From Pseudomonas azadiae (GTDB lineage: Bacteria; Pseudomonadota; Gammaproteobacteria; Pseudomonadales; Pseudomonadaceae): a stretch of 64,000 nucleotides of DNA. Within the stretch, counting starts at the first letter, position 1. Each line of letters begins with the position of its first letter. Both the position numbers and the translations under genes were made by a program. The notes under the pieces were generated by a model. The model saw only the letters and a list, made by a program, of their open reading frames with translations, ran no database searches and was not told the DNA's origin. Below, piece by piece: positions 1 through 7,785 of this stretch. The DNA is taken from NCBI RefSeq assembly GCF_019145355.1, contig NZ_JAHSTY010000001.1, positions 1,612,001 to 1,676,000 of the forward strand, in the 5' to 3' direction.

Positions 1-1197
1 CGTTACGGCCTGCACGACCACCTGGGTTCGACTGCACTGGAGCTTTCGGGCGATGCCACAGTCATCACCCATGAAGGCTACTACCCGTTTGGCGGCACGG
101 CCTGGTGGGCAGCGGTTTCCCAAGTACAGGCCGACTGCAAAACCATTCGCTATTCGAACAAGGAGCGCGACCACAGCGGCCTGTACTATTTTGGGGCCAG
201 ATACTACGCGCCATGGCTGATGCGTTGGATCAGCCCTGATCCGGCAGGGTCTGTGGATGGACTCAACCTCTATGCCATGCTCAGAAACAATCCAATGAGT
301 TATGTGGACCCCACCGGCCTGGCCAGAAGCCGCCTGGACTACCTGGATCTTGCCGCTGGGCCGGCGCCGGATAGGGTCAGGGAAAGCGCACTGGCGGCGA
401 ACAGCTCGCTGGCGGACCATTTCGATACATTCATAGAAGCCACGGATCACATGATGCGCACCGCTGAAAGTTTCGCGGCACACACACGCGGCTTGGGCGG
501 GGCACAAAGGCGCAAAGTCATCGCTGAGAACAACCTCGATCCCAAATCCGATCTGGAATTGCTAAAACCCAAACTGGCGCATGCAGGCTATACCGCGAGT
601 GGACATACGCTAGCGCAAAACCACTTTTACAATTTCCCGGTCAAATCCGTCGGTTTCCCTGGCACCGAATATGTTCGCGCCATGAACGACAAGGAAGTAG
701 CGACGCGCTCAGCCATGCGTAAAAGCATGCCAATACCCGGATTCAAAGGCGCACCAGCACTGCCGATCACCCTCAGCCAGGCCCATCCCCATGTCGAGGT
801 TACTGACTTGGACGCAATGATCGGCGCAGTCAAGAACGTGTATGGCCAAAATCACGTGCAGATGCATCCCTTCACCGAGCAGCGCATAAGAGCCCACGTC
901 AAGGACAGCCACTACTTACTTCCCTACCGAGCGGGAATACCGGGAACCCACGCCGAAGTGCTGGCACAGAACGACCTGCTGCATCGCTTGGACGCCAGCG
1001 GCCTAGGCATCGCCACCGCGATGCGCGATGCCGCTATGTACACAGTGAGGATCACGCCACCCAATCGTGAGTTTCCCTCCTGCGATCACTGCAGTGGGAT
1101 CGTATCTCCACTGATTCATGTCATCACGGGTCTGACCGAGGTTAATCGCCTGACCACAGCGCCCATTGCATCAAGAATCAGACGGCTTTCAATCTGA
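1..1197 (+). CDS. RHS-repeat protein, C-terminal part with deaminase-like toxin tip (5' end outside window)
   Basis: The reading frame is open from base 1, so only the last 398 residues are here. Residues 1-107 are the RHS-associated core (DHLGST, GLYYFGARYYAP, then the NPMSYVDPTGLA hinge), after which RHS and polymorphic toxins switch to a variable effector domain. The tip (about residues 108-398) carries a THAEV motif with His317 and Glu319, and CDHC with Cys361 and Cys364. This HAE...CxxC pattern is the zinc site of the nucleic-acid/nucleoside deaminase fold, closest by eye to YwqJ-type toxin deaminases. Role inferred: an intercellular competition effector. The next gene is a histidine kinase only 47 bases on, so no cognate immunity gene lies immediately downstream. 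The RHS assignment is firm; the deaminase assignment is moderate and the substrate is unknown. Confidence 0.85.
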   Translation, partial: RYGLHDHLGSTALELSGDATVITHEGYYPFGGTAWWAAVSQVQADCKTIRYSNKERDHSGLYYFGARYYAPWLMRWISPDPAGSVDGLNLYAMLRNNPMSYVDPTGLARSRLDYLDLAAGPAPDRVRESALAANSSLADHFDTFIEATDHMMRTAESFAAHTRGLGGAQRRKVIAENNLDPKSDLELLKPKLAHAGYTASGHTLAQNHFYNFPVKSVGFPGTEYVRAMNDKEVATRSAMRKSMPIPGFKGAPALPITLSQAHPHVEVTDLDAMIGAVKNVYGQNHVQMHPFTEQRIRAHVKDSHYLLPYRAGIPGTHAEVLAQNDLLHRLDASGLGIATAMRDAAMYTVRITPPNREFPSCDHCSGIVSPLIHVITGLTEVNRLTTAPIASRIRRLSI

Positions 1198-1244
1198 TAA
1201 GCCCATGCTATGGTGCGAGCCCATTTCCCGCTCTGCGCCCTAGC

Positions 1245-3011
1245 ATGAAGCCGACCTCCCGTACGCTGCGTTTGACGCTGTATACCTTGCTGATCGTCGC
1301 TGGCGCCATTGGCGCAACTGCCTTGGCCACGCGCCATGCCGAACGCCAGGCGTTGGTGGACGACGCCGCCCGCGCCAATCAGCAGCTCGCGCTGTATGCC
1401 AATTCGCTGCACACCCTGATCGAACGCTACCGCGCCCTGCCCGCCGTACTGGCGCTGGACTCGGAGATGATCAATGCCTTGAAAGGCCCGCTGGATGCCA
1501 CCACTCAGGACCTGCTCAACCGCAAGCTGGAACGCATCAATGGCGCAGCACAGTCTTCCACCCTGGAGTTGATGGACCGCACCGGCCTGGCCGTAGCGGC
1601 CAGTAACTGGAACTTGCCCAGCAGTTATGTGGGACACAACTACGCGTTCCGTCCGTACTTCAGCCAGACCTTGAGTCAGGGCACCGGGCGGTTTTATGCG
1701 GTGGGTGTGACCACCGGCATTCCGGGGTATTTTCTGTCCAGCGCAGTGATGGATGAACATGAGCAATTCCTCGGTGCCATGGTGGTCAAGCTGGAGTTCC
1801 CCGAGCTTGAACGCGAGTGGGCCCAGGGCAATGATCTGCTGCTGGTCAGCGATGCGCGGGGCATCGTATTTATCGCCAATCAACCCGGCTGGCGTTATCG
1901 CAACCTGCGGCCGTTGTCGGCCGACGACCTCACCGAACTCAAGGCCACGCGCCAATACGACAAGAAACACCTGCAAGCGCTGGAGACGCAGACGCTGCAA
2001 CGCTTTGACGAAAACAGCCACCTGATGCGCGTCAACGGCCCGGATGGCAACGCCAACTACATCTGGGAATCCCTGCCGTTAAAGGCTGAAGGCTGGACCC
2101 TGCACCTGCTGCGCAAACCGCAGTTTGCGTTCGAGGACCAACGCAACGCCGGCCTGGCCGCCGCCGGCTCCTGGCTGGCGCTGGTGTTCCTGGTGCTGTT
2201 CCTGACCCAACGTTGGCGCCTGGCCCGCTTGCGTCAGCGCAGTCGCGAGGAGCTTGAACAACTGGTGGAAGAGCGTACCCAGGCACTGCGCACCGCCCAG
2301 GACGGCCTGGTGCAATCGGCTAAGCTGGCGGCGCTGGGGCAAATGTCCGCCGCCCTCGCCCACGAGATCAATCAGCCGCTCACGGCTCAGCGCATGCAGC
2401 TCGCCACCTTGCGCCTGCTGCTCGATCATGGCCGCGTCGACGACGCCTACAAGGCCATCACGCCGCTGGACGATATGCTCACCCGCATGGCCGCGCTTAC
2501 CGGCCATCTCAAGACCTTCGCGCGCAAAAGCCCGAGTGGCCTGCGCGAGCGTCTGGATTTGGCCACTGTGGTTGATCAGTCCCTGCAGTTGCTCGATGCG
2601 CGCCTGCGCGATGAAGCCATCGGCGTCGTGCTCGACCTGACCCGCCCCGCCTGGGTGCGCGGTGACGCGATCCGCCTGGAACAGGTGCTGATCAACCTGC
2701 TGCGCAACGCACTCGACGCCATGGCCGACAAAACGCGCAAGCGCCTGGAGATCCGCCTGCATGCCGATGAGCAACTGTGGCAACTCAGCGTCAGCGACAG
2801 CGGCGGCGGGATTGCCGAGGAACACCTGAACAGTGTGTTCGACCCGTTCTTCACCACCAAGCCCGTAGGTGATGGGCTCGGCCTGGGGCTGGCGGTGTCC
2901 TACGCTATCGTGCACGAATTGGGCGGCCGCCTGATGGCCGGCAACCGCGGTGACGGCGCGCAATTCATCCTGACCCTGCCTATTGCGCTGGAGACGCCCG
3001 ACCTATGTTGA
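1245..3011 (+). CDS. Sensor histidine kinase, DctB/MifS-like
   Basis: 588 residues. A membrane segment near residues 11-28, a large periplasmic region resembling a double Cache sensor (to about residue 300), a second membrane segment near 303-322, a short coiled coil, then HisKA with the phosphoacceptor His373 in AHEINQPL, and a HATPase domain with N box (LINLLRNALDAM) and G boxes (DSGGGI, GLGLGLAV). This is the DctB architecture used to sense external dicarboxylates. The last bases overlap the start of the response-regulator gene (ATG at 3005), so the two are translationally coupled. The transporter gene at 4602 with a sigma-54 promoter suggests control of C4/C5-carboxylate uptake. The exact ligand cannot be read from sequence. 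No strong ribosome site precedes the ATG. Confidence 0.88.
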   Translation: MKPTSRTLRLTLYTLLIVAGAIGATALATRHAERQALVDDAARANQQLALYANSLHTLIERYRALPAVLALDSEMINALKGPLDATTQDLLNRKLERINGAAQSSTLELMDRTGLAVAASNWNLPSSYVGHNYAFRPYFSQTLSQGTGRFYAVGVTTGIPGYFLSSAVMDEHEQFLGAMVVKLEFPELEREWAQGNDLLLVSDARGIVFIANQPGWRYRNLRPLSADDLTELKATRQYDKKHLQALETQTLQRFDENSHLMRVNGPDGNANYIWESLPLKAEGWTLHLLRKPQFAFEDQRNAGLAAAGSWLALVFLVLFLTQRWRLARLRQRSREELEQLVEERTQALRTAQDGLVQSAKLAALGQMSAALAHEINQPLTAQRMQLATLRLLLDHGRVDDAYKAITPLDDMLTRMAALTGHLKTFARKSPSGLRERLDLATVVDQSLQLLDARLRDEAIGVVLDLTRPAWVRGDAIRLEQVLINLLRNALDAMADKTRKRLEIRLHADEQLWQLSVSDSGGGIAEEHLNSVFDPFFTTKPVGDGLGLGLAVSYAIVHELGGRLMAGNRGDGAQFILTLPIALETPDLC

Positions 3012-4339
3012 ACGCAGTGATTGTGGTCGATGACGAAGCCAGCATCCGCACGGCTGTCGAACAGTGGCTGAGCTTGTCGGGGTTCGCGGTGCAGTTGTTC
3101 AGCCGTGCCGAGGAATGCCTGGCACAACTGCCCAAGGACTTTCCCGGCGTGATCCTGAGCGACGTGCGCATGCCGGGCCTCAGCGGCCTGGAGCTGCTGG
3201 CCGAAGTGCAGCGCCGCGATGCGGACTTGCCGGTGATCCTGCTGACGGGCCACGGCGATGTGCCAATGGCGGTCGAGGCCATGCGCGACGGTGCCTACGA
3301 TTTCCTGGAAAAACCCTTCAGCCCCGACGCCCTGCTCAACAGCCTGCGCCGCGCGTTGGACAAGCGCGGGCTGATCCTGGAGAACCGCCGCCTGCACCAG
3401 CAGGCCGATCATCGCGCGCAGATGGACTCGACCCTTCTGGGTGTGTCCCGGGCGCTGCAGACCCTGCGCCGTCAGGTCCTGGAGTTGGCGGGCTTGCCGG
3501 TCAACGTGCTGATTCGTGGCGAGACCGGCAGCGGCAAGGAGCTGGTCGCCCGCTGCCTGCATGACTTCGGCCCACGGGCGAAGAAACACTTTGTGGCGCT
3601 CAACTGCGCGGCGATCCCCGAGCAGCTGTTTGAAGCCGAATTGTTCGGCCATGAAAGCGGCGCGTTCACCGGCGCCCAGGGCAAACGCATCGGCAAACTG
3701 GAATACGCCCACGGTGGCACGCTATTTCTCGATGAAATCGAAAGCATGCCGCTGGCCCAGCAAGTGAAGCTGCTGCGCGTGTTGCAGGAACAGAAACTGG
3801 AACGACTGGGCTCTAACCAGAGCATCCACGTGGACCTGCGCATCATTGCCGCGACCAAGCCGGACTTGCTGGACGAGGCCCGGGCCGGGCGCTTTCGTGA
3901 AGACCTGGCCTACCGCTTGAACGTCGCGCAATTGCGCCTGCCGCCCTTGCGTGAGCGCCGCGAAGACATCCCGCTGCTGTTCGACCATTTTGCACAGAGC
4001 GCTGCCGAGCGCCTCGGTCGCAACGTCGAGCCCCTGAGCGGTGCGCAACTGGGGCGCCTGCTCAGCCATGATTGGCCGGGCAACGTGCGGGAGTTGGCCA
4101 ACGTCGCCGAGCGCCAAGTGCTCGGCCTTGGCGAACCGGAACCGGAGGGCGTCGAGGCCGGGCAATCCCTGGCGGCGCAGCAGGAAGCGTTCGAAGCGCA
4201 TTGCCTTAAAGCCGCGCTGACTCGGCACAAGGGCGATATCAAGGCGGTGCTGGCCGAGCTGCAACTGCCGCGCCGGACGCTTAATGAAAAAATGCAGCGG
4301 CATGGGTTGGTGCGGGAGATGTTTCTCCAGCAACCTTGA
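3005..4339 (+). CDS. Sigma-54-dependent response regulator, DctD/MifR-like
   Basis: 444 residues: receiver domain with phosphoacceptor Asp53 (SDVRMPG), AAA+ domain with Walker A GETGSGKE, the GAFTGA loop that contacts sigma-54 (ESGAFTGAQG), Walker B (TLFLDEIE), and a C-terminal Fis-type helix-turn-helix. It should be phosphorylated by the kinase encoded just upstream, whose reading frame it overlaps by 7 bases. The only sigma-54 promoter I see nearby is at 4523-4538, in front of the transporter gene, which makes that transporter its likely target. DctD and MifR are close relatives and cannot be told apart by eye. Confidence 0.9.
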   Translation: MLNAVIVVDDEASIRTAVEQWLSLSGFAVQLFSRAEECLAQLPKDFPGVILSDVRMPGLSGLELLAEVQRRDADLPVILLTGHGDVPMAVEAMRDGAYDFLEKPFSPDALLNSLRRALDKRGLILENRRLHQQADHRAQMDSTLLGVSRALQTLRRQVLELAGLPVNVLIRGETGSGKELVARCLHDFGPRAKKHFVALNCAAIPEQLFEAELFGHESGAFTGAQGKRIGKLEYAHGGTLFLDEIESMPLAQQVKLLRVLQEQKLERLGSNQSIHVDLRIIAATKPDLLDEARAGRFREDLAYRLNVAQLRLPPLRERREDIPLLFDHFAQSAAERLGRNVEPLSGAQLGRLLSHDWPGNVRELANVAERQVLGLGEPEPEGVEAGQSLAAQQEAFEAHCLKAALTRHKGDIKAVLAELQLPRRTLNEKMQRHGLVREMFLQQP

Positions 4340-4344
4340 GGCCG

Positions 4345-4420
4345 CCATCGCAGGCAAGCCAGCTCCCACTTTTGATTTGTGAAAACCGTCGAATGTGGGA
4401 GCTGGCTTGCCTGCGATGGC
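4345..4420. repeat. REP pair (inverted)
   Basis: Two convergent copies of the GCAGGCAAGCCAGCTCCCAC-type unit, at 4346-4370 and 4393-4420, separated by about 23 bases. It lies between the response-regulator stop codon and the sigma-54 promoter of the transporter. Confidence 0.85.
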
Positions 4421-4522
4421 GCCAGTAGCCATAAGCGGATTTTCGCTCACCACCTGAAAATCATCAGCAACTTTCCGCTCAAAAAAATCCAGCGATCCCT
4501 CTATTCCGGGCCTTCAGCCACC

Positions 4523-4538
4523 TGGCACAGCTCCTGCT
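4523..4538 (+). promoter_or_regulatory. Sigma-54 promoter of the MHS transporter gene
   Basis: TGGCACAGCTCCTGCT has the invariant GG and GC exactly 10 bases apart and matches TGGCAC-N5-TTGC except for one base. It lies 64 bases before the transporter ATG, directly downstream of a gene for a sigma-54 activator. Transcription would start near 4549. Confidence 0.75.
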
Positions 4539-4601
4539 ATAGCCCAAGCCAGGCAGTGCTCAAGCACGCTCCACAAAAACAATTAGATGAAGGATCCTTC
4601 A

Positions 4602-5921
4602 ATGGATAACTCCAACTCCCTGCCCCTGGGGTCGGCGGCTGCGCCGGCAACACCGCGCACTACGTCCAGCCGGATCAAATCGATCTTCAGTGGATCGGTC
4701 GGCAACATGGTCGAGTGGTACGACTGGTATGTCTACGCCGCCTTCTCGCTGTACTTCGCCAAGGCTTTCTTCCCGGCCGGCTCTTCCACCGCACAATTGA
4801 TGAACACCGCCGCCATTTTCGCGGTCGGCTTCCTGATGCGCCCAATTGGCGGCTGGCTGATGGGCATGTATGCCGACTACAAGGGCCGCAAGGCTGCGTT
4901 GATGGCTTCGGTGCTGCTGATGTGTTTCGGCTCCCTGCTGATCGCCCTGAGCCCAGGCTATGAGACCATCGGTATCGGCGCACCGATCCTGCTGGTGTTC
5001 GCCCGCCTGCTGCAGGGCTTGTCGGTGGGTGGCGAATACGGTACCTCGGCTACGTACCTGAGTGAAATGGCGACCAAGGAACGTCGCGGTTTCTTTTCCA
5101 GCTTCCAGTACGTGACCCTCATCTCCGGCCAGCTCATCGCGCTGGCCGTGCTGATCGTGCTGCAGCAAACCCTGACCACCGAACAGCTGTACGCCTGGGG
5201 CTGGCGCATCCCGTTCGCCATCGGTGCCCTGTGTGCCGTGGTCGCGTTGTACCTGCGTCGCGGCATGGAAGAAACCGAGTCGTTCACCAAGAAGGAAAAA
5301 GCCAAGGAAAGCGCGATGCGCACCTTGATGCGCCACCCCAAGGAGCTGATGACCGTGGTTGGCCTGACCATGGGCGGCACCCTGGCCTTCTACACCTACA
5401 CCACCTACATGCAGAAATACCTGGTGAACACCGTCGGCATGAGCATTTCCGACTCAACCACCATCTCGGCGGCCACGCTATTTCTGTTCATGTGCCTGCA
5501 GCCGCTGGTCGGTGCGCTGTCGGACAAGGTTGGCCGCCGGCCGATCCTGATCGCGTTCGGTATCCTCGGCACGCTTTGCACCGTTCCTATCCTCACCACC
5601 TTGCACACCATCCAGACCTGGTGGGGCGCGTTCTTCCTGATCATGGCGGCACTGATCATCGTCAGCGGCTATACCTCGATCAACGCGGTGGTGAAAGCCG
5701 AGCTGTTCCCCACCGAAATCCGTGCGTTGGGTGTAGGCCTGCCGTATGCGCTGACCGTATCGATCTTCGGCGGCACCGCTGAATACATCGCGCTGTGGTT
5801 CAAGAGCATCGGCATGGAAACCGGCTACTACTGGTATGTCACCGCGTGTATCGCGGTGTCGCTGGTGGTGTATGTGACCATGAAGGACACGCGCAAGCAC
5901 TCGCGGATCACCACGGACTGA
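4602..5921 (+). CDS. MFS transporter, metabolite:H+ symporter family (KgtP-like)
   Basis: 439 residues and about 12 membrane segments. The N-terminal signature GNMVEWYDWYVYA, the GRKAALMASVLLM loop and RLLQGLSVGGEYG are typical of the MHS family (KgtP, ShiA, ProP, PcaT), which import organic acids with protons across the inner membrane. I chose the ATG at 4602 because AAGGA (4590-4594) sits at proper distance from it; an in-frame ATG at 4587 has no ribosome site. The gene has a sigma-54 promoter and follows a DctBD/MifSR-type two-component pair, so 2-oxoglutarate or a C4-dicarboxylate is the most likely substrate. That substrate is inferred from context and KgtP resemblance. Confidence 0.88.
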   Translation: MDNSNSLPLGSAAAPATPRTTSSRIKSIFSGSVGNMVEWYDWYVYAAFSLYFAKAFFPAGSSTAQLMNTAAIFAVGFLMRPIGGWLMGMYADYKGRKAALMASVLLMCFGSLLIALSPGYETIGIGAPILLVFARLLQGLSVGGEYGTSATYLSEMATKERRGFFSSFQYVTLISGQLIALAVLIVLQQTLTTEQLYAWGWRIPFAIGALCAVVALYLRRGMEETESFTKKEKAKESAMRTLMRHPKELMTVVGLTMGGTLAFYTYTTYMQKYLVNTVGMSISDSTTISAATLFLFMCLQPLVGALSDKVGRRPILIAFGILGTLCTVPILTTLHTIQTWWGAFFLIMAALIIVSGYTSINAVVKAELFPTEIRALGVGLPYALTVSIFGGTAEYIALWFKSIGMETGYYWYVTACIAVSLVVYVTMKDTRKHSRITTD

Positions 5922-5940
5922 AGGTCTGACGCGGTAAAAA

Positions 5941-6030
5941 TGTGGGAGCGGGCTTGCTCGCGAATGCGGTCTGTCAGTCAAACCATCTGTGACTGATCCA
6001 CCGCATTCGCGAGCAAGCCCGCTCCCACAT
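5941..6030. repeat. REP pair, GCTCGCGAA variant
   Basis: Convergent copies of GTGGGAGCGGGCTTGCTCGC (5942-5966 and 6003-6030) around a loop that itself has GACTGA/TCAGTC-type dyad bases. The same variant recurs at 47653-47743. Confidence 0.85.
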
Positions 6031-6071
6031 TGGATATGATTACTCCCCCGAATTGAGAGCAGACCAGGCCC

Positions 6072-6704
6072 ATGTCCGACGATATCCACTTCTACGAACC
6101 CGCCAACGGCCACGGCCTGCCCCATGACCCGTTCAACGCCATCGTCGGTCCCCGGCCGATCGGCTGGATCTCGTCGCACGACAGCGAGGGTCGCCTGAAC
6201 CTGGCGCCCTACAGCTTCTTCAATGCGTTCAACTACATTCCGCCGATCATCGGGTTTTCCAGTGTCGGGCGCAAAGACAGCCTGAACAACATCGAACAGA
6301 CCGGCGAATTCGTGTGGAACCTGGCCACCCGTCCGCTGGCCGAGCAGATGAACCAGAGCTGCGCCGCCGTATCGCCCGAGGTGAATGAATTCGAGTTGGC
6401 CGGCCTGACGCCGGTGGCCTCGAAAATCATCGGCGTACCGCGCGTGGGCGAGAGCCCGGTGTCGTTCGAGTGCAAGGTCACGCAGATCATCCAGCTGCAG
6501 CGTGCCGACAAAGCGCTGGTGCCCAGCTGGCTGGTGCTCGGCGAGGTGGTCGCGGTGCATATTGCCAAGTGGCTGCTCAAGGATGGCATCTACGACACTG
6601 CCGCCGCCGAGCCGATCCTGCGTGGCGGCGGCCCGGCGGATTACTTCCAGCTGGGGCCTGAAGCGCTGTTCAAGATGTATCGCCCAGGTGCCACAAAACC
6701 CTGA
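6072..6704 (+). CDS. Flavin reductase family protein
   Basis: 210 residues resembling the DIM6/NTAB flavin reductase-like family, which binds FMN in a split-barrel fold and often supplies reduced flavin or acts as an NAD(P)H oxidoreductase. Visible family features are the N-terminal PFNAIVGPRPIGWISS segment, LAPYSFFNAFNYIPPI, and the NIEQTGEFVWNLA strand. It is a single cytosolic domain with no signal peptide. It stands alone between two REP pairs, so the neighbours give no clue about a partner oxygenase. The family call is firm; the physiological substrate is unknown. Confidence 0.85.
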   Translation: MSDDIHFYEPANGHGLPHDPFNAIVGPRPIGWISSHDSEGRLNLAPYSFFNAFNYIPPIIGFSSVGRKDSLNNIEQTGEFVWNLATRPLAEQMNQSCAAVSPEVNEFELAGLTPVASKIIGVPRVGESPVSFECKVTQIIQLQRADKALVPSWLVLGEVVAVHIAKWLLKDGIYDTAAAEPILRGGGPADYFQLGPEALFKMYRPGATKP

Positions 6705-6722
6705 CTGCAATGCAGTCAAAAC

Positions 6723-6811
6723 TGTGGGAGCTGGCTTGCCTGCGATAGCATCACCTCGGTTTGGCTGAGCCACCGAGGTGCCTGTATCGCAGGCAAGCCA
6801 GCTCCCACATT
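6723..6811. repeat. REP pair
   Basis: Convergent GTGGGAGCTGGCTTGCCTGC units at both ends with an internal CACCTCGGT/ACCGAGGTG dyad in the loop, so the whole element can fold into one long hairpin. It lies between the convergent flavin reductase and small minus-strand genes. Confidence 0.85.
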
Positions 6812-6828
6812 TGGATCGGCAGCGCTCT

Positions 6829-7074
6829 TTAGTTGGCGGCAGTGGCCCAGGTCAACTGACCCTCTTCGTCCACATCGACCAATCGCTCCAACTCGACAGC
6901 GGCCGCATCATCGGCATCGGAGGCGGTCTTGAACTTCTGCCCGTCAAGGATCTTGTGGAACCGTGGTGCACCCATGCCATCCAGGGGCTTGACGGCGACA
7001 GCAGCGCTGTAGCCATCCTCTCCCGGTACGACGGCGGAAACGACTTCGTGCTGGGCAAACTGTTTACGTGCCAT
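6829..7074 (-). CDS. Small conserved-looking hypothetical protein, 81 aa
   Basis: 81 residues, acidic overall (D/E-rich second half ending ELERLVDVDEEGQL), with no signal peptide or membrane segment. The start MARKQFAQ is supported by an AGGACC ribosome site upstream on the minus strand. Although the open frame continues further upstream, the neighbouring monooxygenase gene occupies that DNA in another frame. It is encoded 41 bases downstream of that gene on the same strand, so the two may be co-transcribed. I do not recognise the family; the coding call rests on the start site, GC-biased third positions and position in a gap that otherwise has no gene. Confidence 0.65.
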   Translation of the reverse strand: MARKQFAQHEVVSAVVPGEDGYSAAVAVKPLDGMGAPRFHKILDGQKFKTASDADDAAAVELERLVDVDEEGQLTWATAAN

Positions 7075-7115
7075 GTTGCAGGTCCTGGCCAATGGAAAGT
7101 CGGCCATTCTAAACC

Positions 7116-7457
7116 CTAACCGGCCAGTTGCAGGTACTCGCCATAGGCATGGGCGGCGGATGCATCGGTGAACGTCTGGAAATCCATGCTGCGCACCACC
7201 ATGTCGTTCAGCAGCTCGGTAAAGATCATCAGGGCCGGCGAACTGAAGTAGGCGTTCATCGCCTGCTCGCTGCTCCAGAAACCTGTGACCAACCATATAT
7301 CGGGGTCGACCTGGGAATGCTGCAACGAGAATTGCAGGCAACCCTGAGCCTGGCGGCCCGGTTCGATCAGACTGCTCAAGCGTGCACCGAGTTCGGTGCT
7401 GCACCCGGTGCGGGCGCGGATAAAGGCCATATGGCTCGCGGGAATGGGGGTGGACAT
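7116..7457 (-). CDS. Antibiotic biosynthesis monooxygenase (ABM)-type domain protein
   Basis: 113 residues from the start MSTPIPASHMAF, chosen because GGGAG precedes it; an upstream in-frame ATG at 7496 lacks such a site. The pattern of a first strand (AFIRARTG), a helix with ELGARLSSLIEPGR, the CLQFSLQHSQVDPDIWLV strand pair and WSSEQAMNAYFSS helix fits the ferredoxin-like dimeric ABM fold, a family of small cofactor-free oxygenases and heme-degrading enzymes. It is divergent from an AraC regulator gene at 7786 across a 328-base spacer containing a perfect inverted repeat, so it is a plausible regulatory target. The fold call is moderate; no substrate can be assigned. Confidence 0.72.
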   Translation of the reverse strand: MSTPIPASHMAFIRARTGCSTELGARLSSLIEPGRQAQGCLQFSLQHSQVDPDIWLVTGFWSSEQAMNAYFSSPALMIFTELLNDMVVRSMDFQTFTDASAAHAYGEYLQLAG

Positions 7458-7785
7458 GTTCGACTCTCCCGTTGAGAAGTGATGCTCGGCAAGCACTGTG
7501 GGGGGTGTGTTGCCACAGGATCAACGATAACGGCGCGGGTCTGGGCGCGGTTAGTCGATTCCTGCCGGCTTATTGCACAATCCTGCGAGAAGCGCAGGGA
7601 AGACGTTGGGCAGCCGGTTTTATTCCAAGGGCCCCGGCGTTGTTTCAGGCAGATGACAGGCGCCGCGATTGCCTGATTCACGATAGGCCGCAGGATCAGG
7701 CAAGGATTGTGCAGAATCGACGTAACACTGTTTGAAAAGCCGCCGCTAAGCTGAACCCATCGAAGTAGCCAGCAGAGGACGTTCC
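7458..7785. promoter_or_regulatory. Divergent spacer with 11-bp inverted repeat, candidate AraC operator
   Basis: The 328-base gap between the ABM gene and the AraC gene contains no convincing gene. It holds TGCACAATCCT at 7574-7584 and its exact reverse complement AGGATTGTGCA at 7703-7713, with similar flanks (ATTGC... and ...GCAGAAT). Two opposed copies in the space between divergent genes, one encoding an AraC-type regulator, suggest operator half-sites. Confidence 0.5.

Noticed and set aside
4379..4609. 76-codon plus-strand frame between the response regulator and the transporter
   Set aside because: Starts in a REP arm, runs through the sigma-54 promoter and overlaps the transporter start; no ribosome site.
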